64,000 bases of DNA, taken from contig NC_060060.1 of assembly GCF_020283565.1 (NCBI RefSeq), positions 48,100,015 to 48,164,014 on the forward strand, read 5' to 3'. The notes beneath the pieces are model-generated. The model was not told the origin of the DNA. It saw only the letters and a list, made by a program, of their open reading frames with translations, and did no database searches. Shown in pieces: positions 24,201 through 39,100 of the stretch (position 1 is its first letter; the number at the start of each line of letters is the position of its first letter). A program made the position numbers and the translations under genes. The DNA comes from Trifolium pratense (lineage: Eukaryota; Streptophyta; Magnoliopsida; Fabales; Fabaceae).

Positions 24201-27070
24201 CCTTGCACATATCACCTTACTTTTGAGTTTGTTTCTTCTTTGTTTTCCCTTCTTGTTCTTCATAAAAAATTATTTACAGGGGCATCTTTGGTTATCAATA
24301 CTTCATGGAAAAATCCTTCTGGTGAATGGCATGTGGGTTATAAATTGGTTTATGAGCTCTTTACAGAAGATTTGACCTCTCGTTTGAAGGTAGCATTTCA
24401 GTTCTATGAAATGTTTTAGTTCTCTTACCTATGGCTAGTAGATCTAATTTCCATTTTCTTCTCCTGAATTTTTGATTGGCAGAAAGAAAGAAGGATAAAA
24501 TGGGATGAGAAAAACCAAGAGGAAATTGCGAGGGCTGTAAAACAACTTGATGATTTTGATAAGGTTCTTTGTAAAATTTGATTGATTGTTAAATATTCCA
24601 AAATCATATATTGTCAATTATGTAATCATTACTCTTTTTAATATTTTATGTAGTATGCATATTACAGGGGCAAGCTGTGTTCTGTTTTTGTTATTGCATT
24701 TTCTTATCATAATATGTTAATTCATGTCCTGTTGTATTTGCATGCATTAATTAATTCTGTTTTCAAGAAAGAACATGAAATTTCTCCTTTCGAATTCCTG
24801 CCTGTTGTAATTAATTCTGTACGTTATATGCTCTTATGAACAGAAGAGAAAGAAAAAATAAAATATGAATGTTGCTGAGAAGGGAAAGATATGAGAGACA
24901 TGTTGAATTACAGAGAATATATATAGAAAGAGTCATAAATGCACGTGTTTTTGTACTTCACTTTTTTAAATTTAATTAGCAGGTCACGTTGCATTTAATA
25001 CTCCTAATTTTGTAAATACTACCACGTCTTCTAGATTTGACATAGTTGTTTTGTTTGCATTTTATTATATTTGCTTATGCTTATTACATGTAACTCAAAC
25101 CATCATGCATTTTGTAGCAACACATCAAAGTTGAGGATGGAAAACTTAAGAGGGTTCGTGAAGATCTGCAACACAGGCTTGATCTTCTTAGGAAGCAATC
25201 TGAGGTGAGTGTTGATCATGTCACATTACTTTGTTGCTCTTTGGTTATTGCTGTCTTTCCAGTCTTTGAAATTGAAAGTGAGTAGTTTATTCCAATTTAT
25301 TATTCCTTATAGAACTCAACTCTAAGGAGTGAAATCATAATATTGAGAGAATGCTCCATGCTAGGAAATAATGTTGTAAAACCATTTCATGTCCCCTCAG
25401 AAACAATGAAATTCATGTGTTTTTGTCTATCCGACTCTTATGCTGAACACTCAAACTACGGCATTTATGCTTGTGTTTGTGCACTATTCCCAAATTTTGT
25501 CAATTGAAATTCCTTACTTTGAAAAGTGAATGCTGTTTGTTCCAGAGCTATGACGATAAAGGACCTGCTGTAGATGCTGTTGTCTGGCATGATGGGGAGG
25601 TCTGGAGGGCTGCTCTTGACACACAGAGTCTTGAAGATGATCCAGATTGTGGATTGCTTGCTAATTCTGTGCCTTTAACTAATTATAGGTACACTTTGTT
25701 TCTTGTTTTAATTTTGTTTTTATGAATATCTATTTTTTATTTATAGCTGTTGTGCAGAGATATCTAGTGAAATCGATAGATACTTACTAAGTATTACTTA
25801 GTCTTGGCAACATATTTTCAAGCCTAACAAAATTTTACTTCACCTGTCACTACATACATCCCCTGATTTGAAAACCGTATAGTCCTATTGATTCATAGCG
25901 TGTTTTCTTGATTGATTTCTTCTGCAATAAAATGCTACTGTAAAGGTTGTATATATGAAGATGCATGCTAATGTGAATAAGTTTCATGGAATTAGCGCCT
26001 TAGTGAGTTGTTCTTGTGTTTCTTGAAATATTTATTTCGTTTGAAACAATTCAACACTAACCATTTTATAAGATGTTGATAATATTTATATTGAACAGAT
26101 TTGTTTATTTATTTTATGGTTGTACAATCATATTGAACAGTTTACATGACATCCACAAACTGCACTTCTCAATATATTTGGTCCTACTCTGCTTTTATAG
26201 ATTTCTATACTGTTTTGTGTATAACTGAATAAAATCACATATTGATGTTATTATTTCCTTGGAAAAGAGAAGCTAACAATTACGCACGTAGAACTCGGTT
26301 ATTACATATCTTTTTCATAATTGAGACATTCCTGAAATAATATAATTCACAGTTGAAGAAATTTTATATGGTCTAGCTATTGAACCGATTACCATTTTAT
26401 TTCTTCAAGTATGATGTAATTTTATTCCATTCCAATGCTAACTATGACATCCTTTTATTTCAGGATTGAGAGGAAATTTGGCGTCTTCAGCAAATTAGAT
26501 GCTTGTACATTTGTTGCTAATATCTATAATAATGGGAATGTTTTAAGTGTTGTAACAGACTGTTCTCCCCATGCCACCCATGTTGCTGGTATAGCTGCAG
26601 CTTTCCACCCGACGGTACTGATAATTTGATCTGTGCTTTGAAACTCTTATGAGGGATATTATACCTATTCATACATGATATTGTTTTTAGGAGCCTTTGT
26701 TGAATGGAGTTGCACCTGGAGCACAATTAATATCCTGTAAAATTGGGGATTCCCGCTTAGGATCAATGGAAACCGGAACTGGTTTAATTCGGGCACTGAT
26801 AGCTGCTGTGGAGGTGCAAAAAATGTTTTTGTTTTTTGTAGTCTTCTGCTGATTATACTTTGATATTCCAATAAGTGATATTTGATTTTCCTTTTGCTTC
26901 TTATATTTGTGTTTGCCGAACTTTGATTTGCCTATTGCACGTTTCTTTTTCAGCATAAATGCGATCTTATTAATATGAGTTATGGTGAACCAACTTTACT
27001 GCCCGACTATGGACGCTTTGTTGACCTTGTGAATGAGGTATTTTCTTGGGATTTTGATTTCAACTGGGCA

Positions 27071-27113
<43 letters not shown>

Positions 27114-30100
27114 TTTCCTTCTAATTATAGAGGTTTTGGTTGTTCTACATCTAGGCGGTGAACAAGCATCGTCTGATATTTGTGAGCAGCGCTGGTAATA
27201 GTGGTCCAGCATTGAGCACTGTTGGTGCACCGGGTGGTACATCTTCGAGTATCATCGGTGTTGGTGCATATGTTTCTCCTGCAATGGCTGCTGGTGCTCA
27301 TTGTGTTGTTGAAGCTCCATCAGAGGGGCTTGAATACACTTGGTATATTTCTTTTATACGTTTTATCCTTAATTTTTTAATTTTAATTTGTGTTGTTATC
27401 ATTGTATGATTGATTAGATTAACTTGCAGGTCTAGCCGAGGGCCAACAGCTGATGGAGATCTTGGTGTCTGTATAAGTGCTCCTGGTGGCGCTGTTGCTC
27501 AGGTTCCTAAGTGGACTCTTCAACGGCGCATGCTCATGAACGGGACATCCATGGCATCACCATCAGCCTGTGGAGGAACTGCATTGCTCATAAGTGCAAT
27601 GAAGGTTTTCGGTTGCATTTCTTTTGCAGTAAATTTTATTTGATTGGTACTACCTTGCTTACATTTTTATGATTTTCTGATGTGTATGTTCCCCGCGCAG
27701 GCTGAGGGAATTCCTGTGAGTCCATATAGTGTGAGGAAGGCCCTTGAGAATACCTCAGTTCCCATAGGTGATTTACCTGAAGATAAATTAACCACTGGAC
27801 AAGGGCTTATGCAAGTTGACAAGTTAGATAATTTACTCATTCTTTACATTCAGAGAAACTTAGTAAAAATATAATTTTATAAGATTCATATTGACTTAAA
27901 TCATATCCTCTATGACAGGGCTTTTGAATATATACAGAAGTGTCAAAATTTTCCATGTGTTCATTATCAGATAAATATCCAGCAAACTGGAAAAACAAGT
28001 GAGTTTACATTCTACCACGGATATTTAACCTCTCCGTTCTATGTAACCAAAGGAAGGCTGCATTATGTTTCTCTGTTGGCTTTTCTTTATATTTATAATT
28101 GTAGAAAGTACAGTATGTTAGTAATAAATTTGAGATACTGTGATTTCAAACCATTCACGCTCCTTCACTTAATAACATAATTTTTTCTTTTAGGATACAT
28201 ATTATCAGAGACTCTATAATCATGCAGTCTTGACTCTATAATCATACATATTGTCATTTCGTCTATCTACCATTAAAAATAAGAAATGAACTTTGTCCTT
28301 CCTTATTAGAGTTTGAACTTCCTTTCTTCAGTCTAAAGTTAGTAATGAAGTTATATTCGTACCAAATTTGTAAAACTCGGTAGATTATGCCGAGGTTTTC
28401 AATAGCACAGAATAGTGCCGTGATTGCTCCGGTGCAGTGCGGAACAGGGGCTGGTCACTTGTTGTTTCCTTAAGCTAGATTTAGGGAAAAAAGGGCAACA
28501 TTTGGGTCCTTAAAGCCCACCGCAGAAAATATATAACTGAAGACTTTTAAAATAGAATAATAGTAGTAATAAAACAATAATAAAATAAGTTAATAAAAAC
28601 TTACGTCCTTTATATGATTGATTAATGCAGGTCCTTCATCACGAGGCATCTACCTGAGGGAGCCTAGTGCTTGTAGGCAGACTACTGAGGTGAGATCATT
28701 CATAAATTTTGTGTTCACCACTTCATTGATGATGAAGATTATTGAGTCAGGAGTTTCAAAACTTGTAAATGATTAAGTCAGAAAACCAATTACTAATGTC
28801 TTGAATCTAATCTTGGTTAACTAGTACAGAGATCAAATCAAATAATGACAAATTATAGACTAAGGGTCCGTTTGTTATAGATTAAAAAAATAGTGATTTT
28901 GATGTAAAATAATTTAGAGATTAGTTTTTAGAGATTTTTAGAAAAGTTGAATTTACTTTGTGTTTGTTTATTATAATAAAAATCACTTTTTTTTTTTAAA
29001 TAAAATAATCTTTAGTTTGTTTGGATACAACTTATAAAAGTGATTTTTTTAATTACAAATAACTTTCTTCTTTTAACGTTTCTTTTCTCTCTCCTCTAAA
29101 AAAAATCTATTATTTTATAAGCTACTCTTAGTAGTTTCTCATTTTTAGCTGTTTTCTGATTATTTTTAGCTTCTGATTAATATACAAATCTGTAACAAAC
29201 ATATGAAAAACAATTAAAAGTGATTATTTTTATTAAAAAAGTGATATTTTTTTCTAAAATAAGCTATAAAAAACGGCCTCTAAATAATCCTAAACAAGTT
29301 TACAATACTTGCTAAGATATTGATGAAGTAACTCTAACTGACAATTCTGTTGTTAAAAATTGATGAGGGGTTATATGATGAAATGTGATAACTCCTATTA
29401 GTGACATAGTTTGAAAAATTCTATTATATCTAGAGCTCAGAGCTTTGAAGTGGTATAGAAAGAAGGACATAGCCAGAGAAAATGTGAAGGGTTGTAGTAT
29501 GAGACACATTGAATCTGGTGAACACCTGCATCTAATTTAGACAAAAGATTAGAAAATAGTGGATTGTTTTATTAGACTTCTGATTTCCAACCGTATTTAA
29601 TTATAATCAGTTGGCCAATTAATTTGGTTCCGTATCCTGGAATACATTTTGAATTTTTGACCCAGATATTGATTCACTTTAAGTGCCTTTCTGGTTGCTT
29701 CTGTTTTATCTCACATCCCAATCATTTTATCACATACCAGTAAATTTTAATGAGTCCTCTTATTTCAATTGGTAGCTCTTTAATTTGTGGTTGTACTTAT
29801 TCACAGTGGACAGTGACAGTTAATCCAAAGTTTCATGATGATGCCAGTAACTTTGAGGAAAAGATTCCTTTTGAGGAATGCCTTGAGTTATATTCTACTG
29901 AAAAGACTGTTGTGAAGACCCCTGACTATCTATTGCTCACTCATAATGGTCGCAGCTTCAAGTTAGTTTACATTTGTTCACCATTTTTTTCATGCTTATA
30001 TATTTTCGTATGCAAGATAGTCAAAATCAATATTTTACATAGGACCGGGAAAGGGATTCGAGGACCTGTATCGCATAATATAAGTAAAATATAGGATTAA

Positions 30101-33100
30101 ATATGTTTTTCGTCCCTATAAAGATAAAAAAAAATTTATTTTAGTCCCTGAGTATCTTTTAAACTTTGTCCACCATATTTTCTGCTACAATTTTAGTTCA
30201 CGCTTTTAAAAATATACACCTGTCTAACGGAAGTCTACGTGGTTGTTTTGGACGATGGGACATTGGCAAGATCTTAAAATATCATTAACTTAACAATTTA
30301 ACCATTTAATCTTTAATTTGGAGTTATCAATAAATTAATAAACATTAAAGATAATTGAAGATTAAATGGTTAAGTTGTTATGTTAATGATATTTTAAGGT
30401 CTCAACTCTCAACAATGCCTCATCATAAAAAAATTCACGACACATGTGACATAGACTTCTGTTAGACAGGTGTACTAAAAAAGACAGGTGTACGTTTAAA
30501 GTGAGGACTACAATGGTTAAGAAAATCTATGTGTGGGACAAAAGTTTAATGGAATTTTTTGTAGCAACTTAAAACGAAAATTGGTATATTTATAGGGATG
30601 AAAAACATATTTAACCCTAAAATATAATTCAAGTAAAAAAGTAGATATTTATTATATTAGTGATTAGTGATTATGAAAAAAAATCTATTTTTTCCTATAA
30701 GGAAATAGGTCAAACATCTGTTCACTTCTAGATTGCAAAATTTTGTACTGCGGAATTTAGAAAATATGAGTAATTCCCACAATTCTAAACTAAAAACACA
30801 GTATCTTCTTCATTATGACATCATCCATGAGGGTGCCTTCACCAGGCAGAACTAAAACAAAATAAGTGTGTCTATTGCTATTGATTTCTGTTAAATGATG
30901 TTAATTTTTAGTTTTATTTTTTAATGACTTACAAGTTGTTTTCATCCTCTCTCAGTGTAGTTGTGGATCCTTCCAATCTATGCGATGGTCTTCACTACTA
31001 TGAAGTCTATGGTATTGATTGCAAAGCACCATGGCGTGGTCCTATATTCAGAATTCCTATTACCATAACAAAGGCCAAGGCTGTAACCAACCAGCGTCAA
31101 CAAGTTGTATTTTCAAATATGTTATTCCAGCCAGGTTTGCATTAGCCCATTAAGTTAATCTCCTACATTCTGCTGGCGTCCTACTACTAAGATTTAAACT
31201 GGGCTACATGTAATGAATTCCAACAAAAACATTTGAGCTGCTTCCCAGGGGCCTTTTGGTTTCTCCCGTACATCGTTTGTTTGAAATTGAAGTTTCTTAA
31301 ATTATATACCACATTGCATTCACAACATAGGTGTAGTATGTCTGGTATTCAGTCCTGTTAGAATATATGAATAAAATATTCGTTCACATAATTATTACAT
31401 TATAATAAATTATATTAAACTATTTTAGTTTATCTCTTAAGATTAGCTTTCATATTTCCTTATATATAATTATGACTGTGCTTACTCTATTTGTGTGTGT
31501 GCGTGTCTGAGTGAGAGTGTCTCTATGCGGATTGTCAAATTTTATATTGGGCCTAACTCATCCCTATAAAACCGGCTTGTAAGGTGAGGACTACCACTTG
31601 CTTATAAAGACTGCACAGGCCATATCTCTAAGCAATGTGGGACTAAATCCACCCCTTCACACCCAACAGAATGAAGGTGTTGGAGGCTGCAATGAAGGCA
31701 ACCCAAATGCCGCAATTAGGCGGATGGGGGCGGACCGCAATGAATGCGGAATTTCCAACACGGATGCTTCCAACTTATTAGCTAGTCTGTCTATTATAAT
31801 GTTACTATTCGTGTTAGAGTGAATGCAAGTATTTACAAGTGTCCTATACATATGCCCAGTCATACTTATCTTTGTCCAAATACAAACAGTCAAGTGCATA
31901 ATACAGAGTCTAACACTTTCAATTATTTCTTCTATTTCGATAGGTCATATAGAAAGGAGATATATAGAAGTGCCACATGGTGCATCTTGGGTCAATGTAT
32001 CAATTAAAACATCAGGGTTTGACACACCTCGAAAATTTTATTTGGATGCTGTTCAGGTAAAATTTGCAGCTTTAAATGTTTGTTTGATTGTGGGGTCCAT
32101 TTTCACACGATTTCTTTGTCCAGTTGTGCCCATTGGAAAGACCTCTGACATGGGAAAAGGTGGTAACTTTTGCTTCTTCGGGTATCAAAAGCTTTTCCTT
32201 TAAGGTAATAAGTGGTCAGACATTGGAACTAGTCATATCTCAGTTTTGGTCAAGCGGCATAGGGAGTCATGAGACTGCCAGTGTGGATTTTGAGGTAACA
32301 TAATCATTATTAAGATAAACTTGTTTTTCCCACCTGATATTTGGATAGACTTTGTTGTTTCTTATATATAACTGAAAAATGTTTCTAATTTTTGAAATGA
32401 TTGGCATATGATGAATGTTCCTATTACTTTCTATAGTGGTCTTGATGATTATCTTGATTCATTATATTACTTTTTTCAGAGGTTGATAATTTGTCATATT
32501 TAAGCAATAGAACACGAATTATAAATAACATGTTGAAATGAATAGACAGGTCATAAACACGATTTTGTCCTTCCTCATAGGCTAGTACTTTTATATTTGT
32601 CTGTATACATGGTGCAGCCTCTGAAAAAAGCATCATGGGCTAGTCTTCTGTGGAGGGGATCGCTCTGTTTTTTTGCATGTGTTATCTATCTCTAGGGATT
32701 CTCTCTGTTTTTTTGCATGTGTTATCTCTGCTTAAAAGCAGGGATGTGATGTGTTATTTCATTCCTCATTGAAGACACATTGGTGTTAACATGGAATTTC
32801 AGGTTGTTTTTCATGGGATAAAAGTGAATCAAGAAGAACTTATACTTGACGGAAGTGATGCACCAGTCAGAATTGATGCTGAAACACTACTGATATCTGA
32901 GGAACTTGCTCCATTGGCTATTCTAAACAAGGTCATATTTCAAAGTTTTAATACCTTTTCATTTTGTTCTTTTCCATTATGCTGTTGACGTCGGATGCCA
33001 ATGAGAGTTTAACCTGTTCCATTTATGTATACTTCTATACAAAACATGCAGATTAGGGTTCCATATCGACCAATAGATTCTAAGATTTATGCACTCTCAG

Positions 33101-36100
33101 CAGACCGGGATAAACTTCCATCTGGAAAACAGATACTGGCTCTGATTTTGACGTGAGTTTTGAATTTATTGTGTTGTTTGACTGTGGATCATTTAGACAG
33201 CCTTTTTATCAGTATTCTGATATTGCAGCTACAAGGTCAAATTGGAAGATGGAGCTCAAGTAAAACCTCACATACCATTGCTAAATGACCGTATATATGA
33301 CACTAAATTCGAGTCCCAATTTTATATGATTTCCGACTCAAATAAGGTATGGTAATACTATGTGATTTCCCTTTTGTTTTGAAAATGAGTTGGGTAGTTT
33401 CCATTTTTATAAAATACCCCAATCATACGAGTAATAAATTGCCTGCAAGTTATGCATGTACTTAGGCATGCTGACTTTTATATTGCTTACTATGCCATAT
33501 TTCTAGTTGATAAAGAGATGCGCTAATGTTGTACCAAAAAAAAAAAAAGAGATGCGCTAATGATATTGGGTCATAGTGTGTGTGGCAATCAATAATATTT
33601 TTCTTTACTTGATGGCTTTCTTTCTTCCATCATGTTTTCAATTTTGGTAGATTCATTTGTGAGACCAAGATTATTTTTCAATTCATCTCCTCCTGCCGAG
33701 GTTCAATTCATCTTCTAGAAAGGACTGTAAACCATCTTAGTGTTTAGCTTTGAGACTAACTCAACCCACTTATAATCATATTTAGACCATATCAATGGCC
33801 GCCGTGAGACTCATTTTGACATAATGGCTTTCTTTATGTGATTCCAACAATTTTTGTATTTTGGTTGCTTCGTTTGTTTCATACATTAATCTCTTTAGTT
33901 TTTTCACTGTTCTGATAATAGCGTGTATATTCACGTGGAGATGCCTATCCAAGCTCTACAAATCTTCCCAAGGGAGAATATAATTTGCAGCTCTATTTAA
34001 GGTATATGAACTTTTCTAGGCATATATGAGTGCATACACATTTTTGTTCCCACTGTAGCTTTCTATAGACCTGATGAAGTTATTAACTCCAAACTTGTAT
34101 ATTTGAAAATTTTGAATTCATTAAATTCCTAGTATTGTTTAGAGGACTTTGAAGTTTGGTTTATATATTAAATACTTGTTATAAGAAGTTGTTCATAAAA
34201 GATTTACACAAATGTGTTCATTCAAATTATTCCTCTACATTCACTATAATGTATTTGTTTCAGGCATGACAATGTGCAAATTTTGGAAAAGATGAGGCAT
34301 TTGGTGTTATTCGTTGAGAGAAATTTGGAGGAGAAGGTAGTTTATTGCTTCAATATTATGTTTTTCTCAAATGGTCAACTGTTGCTTAAGTCTATTGTGG
34401 TTTAAGTTTTTGAGATGAGATTATACAATTTATATGACTCATGATAAAGTTGGGATCTATGAACTACGAACCCTGACACAGACACCTGACATGACACTGC
34501 TAATGTAAACAACATATTAATTTAATTATTATATTTTTTAAAAATATTAATATTATTTATAAAAGATGAAATTTGAGAATCAAAACCTATACACGTGCAT
34601 CTAAATTGTGCAATTTATTTCATTAAAAAAATTCCTAAAACAAGATACGATGATGGTATTTGACCTTTATTTATCCATCTATTATTGAAATAGCTAAAAA
34701 TGTTGTGACCAAATTTAATGTCTATAACCCTTCATTGATCAACATTGCTTTGACTCATCTTTAACCCTTGTAAATGTGTCCAAGGTGTGTTGAAGCAATT
34801 TTTTTTTTGGACAATTGTCCAAGCTGTCAGACATGTGTTGTACGAGTGTCATACAAGTATCCTTCTTTAATTTAAATTTTAAACATTTATTACTTAATAT
34901 GTTTTGAATTTTGTCTCCAGGATGTTATTCATTTAAATTTTTTCTCTCAACCTGATGGCCCGCTTATGGGAAATGGTTCCTTTAAGTCCTCACTATTGAT
35001 TCCAGGGTATGTGAGTAGGTTTTATAGTTCCGATTTTTTCTCAAGTATTAAATGTTTTCTTGTGATGTGGTGTTGATGTTTTTCTTAAATGTTTATAGTA
35101 TAAAAGAAGGATTGTATCTTGGTCCACCACAAAAAGAAAAGCTTCCCAAGGTATATTGTTCACCGTTGTTAACTCTCTAGATATTACCACTAATAGTGCA
35201 TAATGGTATTTGTATATTTCTGTAGAATTCTCAACAAGGTTCTGTATTGGTTGGGGCAATTTCGTATGGGAAACTGATAGATCAGGAGAAAAAAGATCCG
35301 GAAAAGCACCCTGCTTCATATCAGATTTCTTATGTAGTTCCTCCAAATAAGGTCACCCTCTGTCTTATAAAGTTACCTCCCTTATAATAATTATAATTGC
35401 AGATCCCGTGCTTGTCTAGGGTTGATTTCAACATTCACCTATGTGTGCTGTGGTTGAATCTACTTTCATGTTGACCTTGATTAATGTCTAATTAGATTTC
35501 TCTTCTGTTGAAAGGTTGATGAGGACAAGGGAAAAGGTTCTTCCTTCTCTACCAAAAAGACTGTTTCTGAACGTATAAAAGAAGAGGTATAGTAGTCATC
35601 ATACTTCAGTAAAAGAGCTCCCTGTTGTTTTTGTATCCTAGTATCTCCTTGTGGTTAAATATATGCCTTTTATGCATTTATTTAATTTTCTTTCCAACTG
35701 TATTGCACGAACCATATTTTATACGTTGGTTCTGTTATTTTAATTAATGTATAGGTTATTTGCTCAAAAAAATTAATTTGTTCAATAATTCAATTAATGA
35801 ACAAATATTGGTTAGTGGGTGGTTTTAATTTTTTTACTTTATTTGTCAACTCGTGTGAATCTTTATCTCTTTAAAAGTTATGCTTTTTTTGATGAGTATA
35901 GAGAAAAAACAATGCATGTATTGTTAAGCTGAAAATGTAAGCATAGAATTAGATTTATGAATGAAACGATTGTAAATATATTGTACTATATTTTAATTAT
36001 GACTTGACTTTACTATCTTAATGTGGATTTTATTCTATAATTCACATTTTTGAATGGTTAACTTCAGATGTCATTGCTATCTAATTTTACCTTGACTTTT

Positions 36101-39100
36101 AAATCAGGTAAGAGATGCAAAAATAAAAGTTCTGGGAACACTAAAACAGGAAAGTGATGAGGAGCGCTCAGAGTGGAAAGAGCTAGCCGCCTCACTTAAA
36201 GTCAGTATTTGGCTTCTTTTGTTTCTCTGTTAAATCCTGTGTTCAATTTAGTATTGCAAAAGCTATTGTATTATTTCAGTAGAGAATTCACTCCTTAAAT
36301 AGGAGAATTGTACATAATATCTAATATCTAATTATCTATGCCTTGGACTAAGGAATGATAGGATCAAAAAGAGGGAAATAAACAAAATAAAATATTGATC
36401 TTAATAATAATTGCGCATATCACCAACAATGAATTGGTCCAAGTGGTAAGAGACTTGGGCCCCTTATGCAGGTGGTCAGGGGTTCGATCCCTGACTCGTG
36501 CGTATGGAAAAAATTTGGTTGGGAGGGGAGAACCCACCTTGTGTGCCCCACAGGTTCCCGGGCGGAGATTAGTCACTGCTAAAGGCGGTGGGAACTTCGT
36601 ACACCTAACATGGTAACCAAAAAAAAAAAAAATCCAAATATCCTAATAATAGGAAAGTAAATGAGTGCATATTTGTTTTGTTAAATCTGTGATATCTTCT
36701 ACACTATTTAATATCTTTTCTTTTACAAGATTGTTGCTTTTCTTTTCTATTTTATGTTTATCAAAATTATGATATATGTATTCAGTTGTCTATTCTCTGC
36801 GTTACATATTTACTAATATATACATGATATGATATGTTTCATTGCAGTCGGAATATCCAAAATACACTCCATTGCTAGCAAAGATTTTGGAAGGTTTAGT
36901 TTCTAGGAGTAATGTCAAAGATAAAATCCACCATGATGAAGAGGTACGCATTTTCTGTAGAAAACGATTAACATGAATTGTTCCACCACTACCTTTCTTC
37001 CCTCGTCTCTCTCTGAGTTTCCTGTATTTTAGTTATAATATCATCTTATGGAATATTATAATAGTGTGGCTAATCTATAATCATTGTTGGAGCATGATCT
37101 ACTAGGTGTAAACTTTTTATCGAGGCCTTATTCAAGGCCTTATTCAATAACTCTAGATTTTTTTTACCTCCCCTCCATCTTTTTCATCTCTTCCTCTTGC
37201 ATATTTCACACATCACTTCCCATTGCTCGAACCTGCAACATATGCAGGGTACTTATAACAACATCTTGCGTCACCTTTGCAGCTTATCCTTGCTACCTCA
37301 GTAATCTTATCTATAGTCATATGAGTAAAAGGTTTTATTGAAATTCTCGCAACCGATATGGGACTTATTAACAAAATTGTTTATCTTGTAGAATTTTGTA
37401 CTGGTGTGTATAATTATGAATAACAGGGTTATTTTGTTCAGGTGATTGATGCAGCAAACGATGTGATTGATAGTATTGACAAGGACGAGTTAGCAAGATT
37501 TTTTGCCCTAAAAAATGATCCAGAAGATGAGGACGCAGAGGTGTTCTTTCTCCCTAAAATAATGAAACATTCGTTCACTTTTTTCAAATATTTACATATA
37601 TTTAAAAATTAATAATCTTGTATTTACAAGAATAAAATTGAATTGGGCTAGTTTCCACGATTCTGAGGTTCCCTATGCTTCATAAATTTGTTTTATTTCC
37701 AAAGCTATATAACAAACACTTTTATCATTACCAACTTTAGCTATTTGAAATATGTTTACATTTAATGATCTTTTAATCTGACTGCAGAATATCAGGAAAA
37801 AGTTTGAGTCTACCCGAGACCAGTTAGCAGAGGCACTGTACCAAAAGGGGCTCGCGCTGGCAGAGATTGAATCCTTAAAGGTTAGAGCTTTTATTCTATT
37901 TCCGATCATAATTATAGCAATTTTTGTGTTTTTTCATTACTTATATCATGGTTTCGTAGGCAACAAGATAGAAACTTGGGTTCGACGGGTGTATATAAAA
38001 TACAAAACTAATGCTCACCACATTATTTTTACATTTCCATGTTCATTGAGTATTTACACGTCTTAATTTGGAAATAACATTTTGAGCCTATTAACATTGC
38101 TAGCTTAGACAAGTGTTTATAAAGCTCACAATGGCTATAGATACATAGCCTTGAGGGTAACATCTACTAGGAAACTAAACTAGTCACTGGCCTAGAAAAT
38201 TGTTATTGTCTTACACACACTTATGATGATATTTGTCAACATTGTTGCCCGCATGTACTATATAGGTATAAAAGCTAAAAGCTTTTCACATAGTCTCATG
38301 TGGTTAGGTTGAACTGAGTCATCTGCATTTTGCTTGTGAGGAAAATGTCGGAGGAGTCAGTTACCATCCTTAAATGAGTCACATCCATTATGATAATGAT
38401 AACATTTACTCCCTCTGTTCCAAATTATAAGTCGTTTTGATCATATTACACAAATTAAGAAATGTAATTATGTTGTATGGAAAAGAGAAGTTATGAGTTA
38501 GTATACAAAATTGTCCTTCATTAATGGTATGAGAAAGATAAATTGAAGAATTAAAATAAGATAGAGTAATAAATATTTAAGGTTATAATAGGAAAAATAG
38601 CATTAAATACTTCAAAGCGACTTATAATTTAGAACTTATAATTTAAAACGGAGGGAGTAATTATTTTTTTATCAATTAAAAGTTGGCAGACTTGACTTGG
38701 TGTATATTGTCAAAGGATTTGGATGCAACGGAACAAACAAAAGATGTGGACAGTGAGCAATCTAGAGATGGTGGCAGTCATCCAGACTTGTTCGAAGAGA
38801 ATTTTCTAGAACTGAAGAAATGGGTTGATGTAAAGTCGTCTAAATATGGAATTCTCACAGTAACACGTGAGAGGCGTTCTAAAAGGCTTGGGACAGCATT
38901 GAAGGTATTTTCTTTTCAAAAACTGTTTCATTTGTTGCTGTAGGGATGATAACTCACTAATTTTTTAATTACTAACTGTATCATTTATGATTCTGGTGTC
39001 CATCTGAGCAACATAGACTCAAATACACTTGCGCCAGAAAAACCCGTGCTCCAAATAAAATAGAAAATATAATATTTGGAGCACGGGTTTTTGTAGGATT

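Noticed and set aside
36440..36510. Possible functional tRNA gene
   Set aside because: A and B boxes are present, but no acceptor or anticodon stem forms and a SINE body with A-tail follows.
36395..36616. 73-residue open frame overlapping the SINE
   Set aside because: The frame is the SINE body itself, in an intron of TPP2, and has no protein signature.
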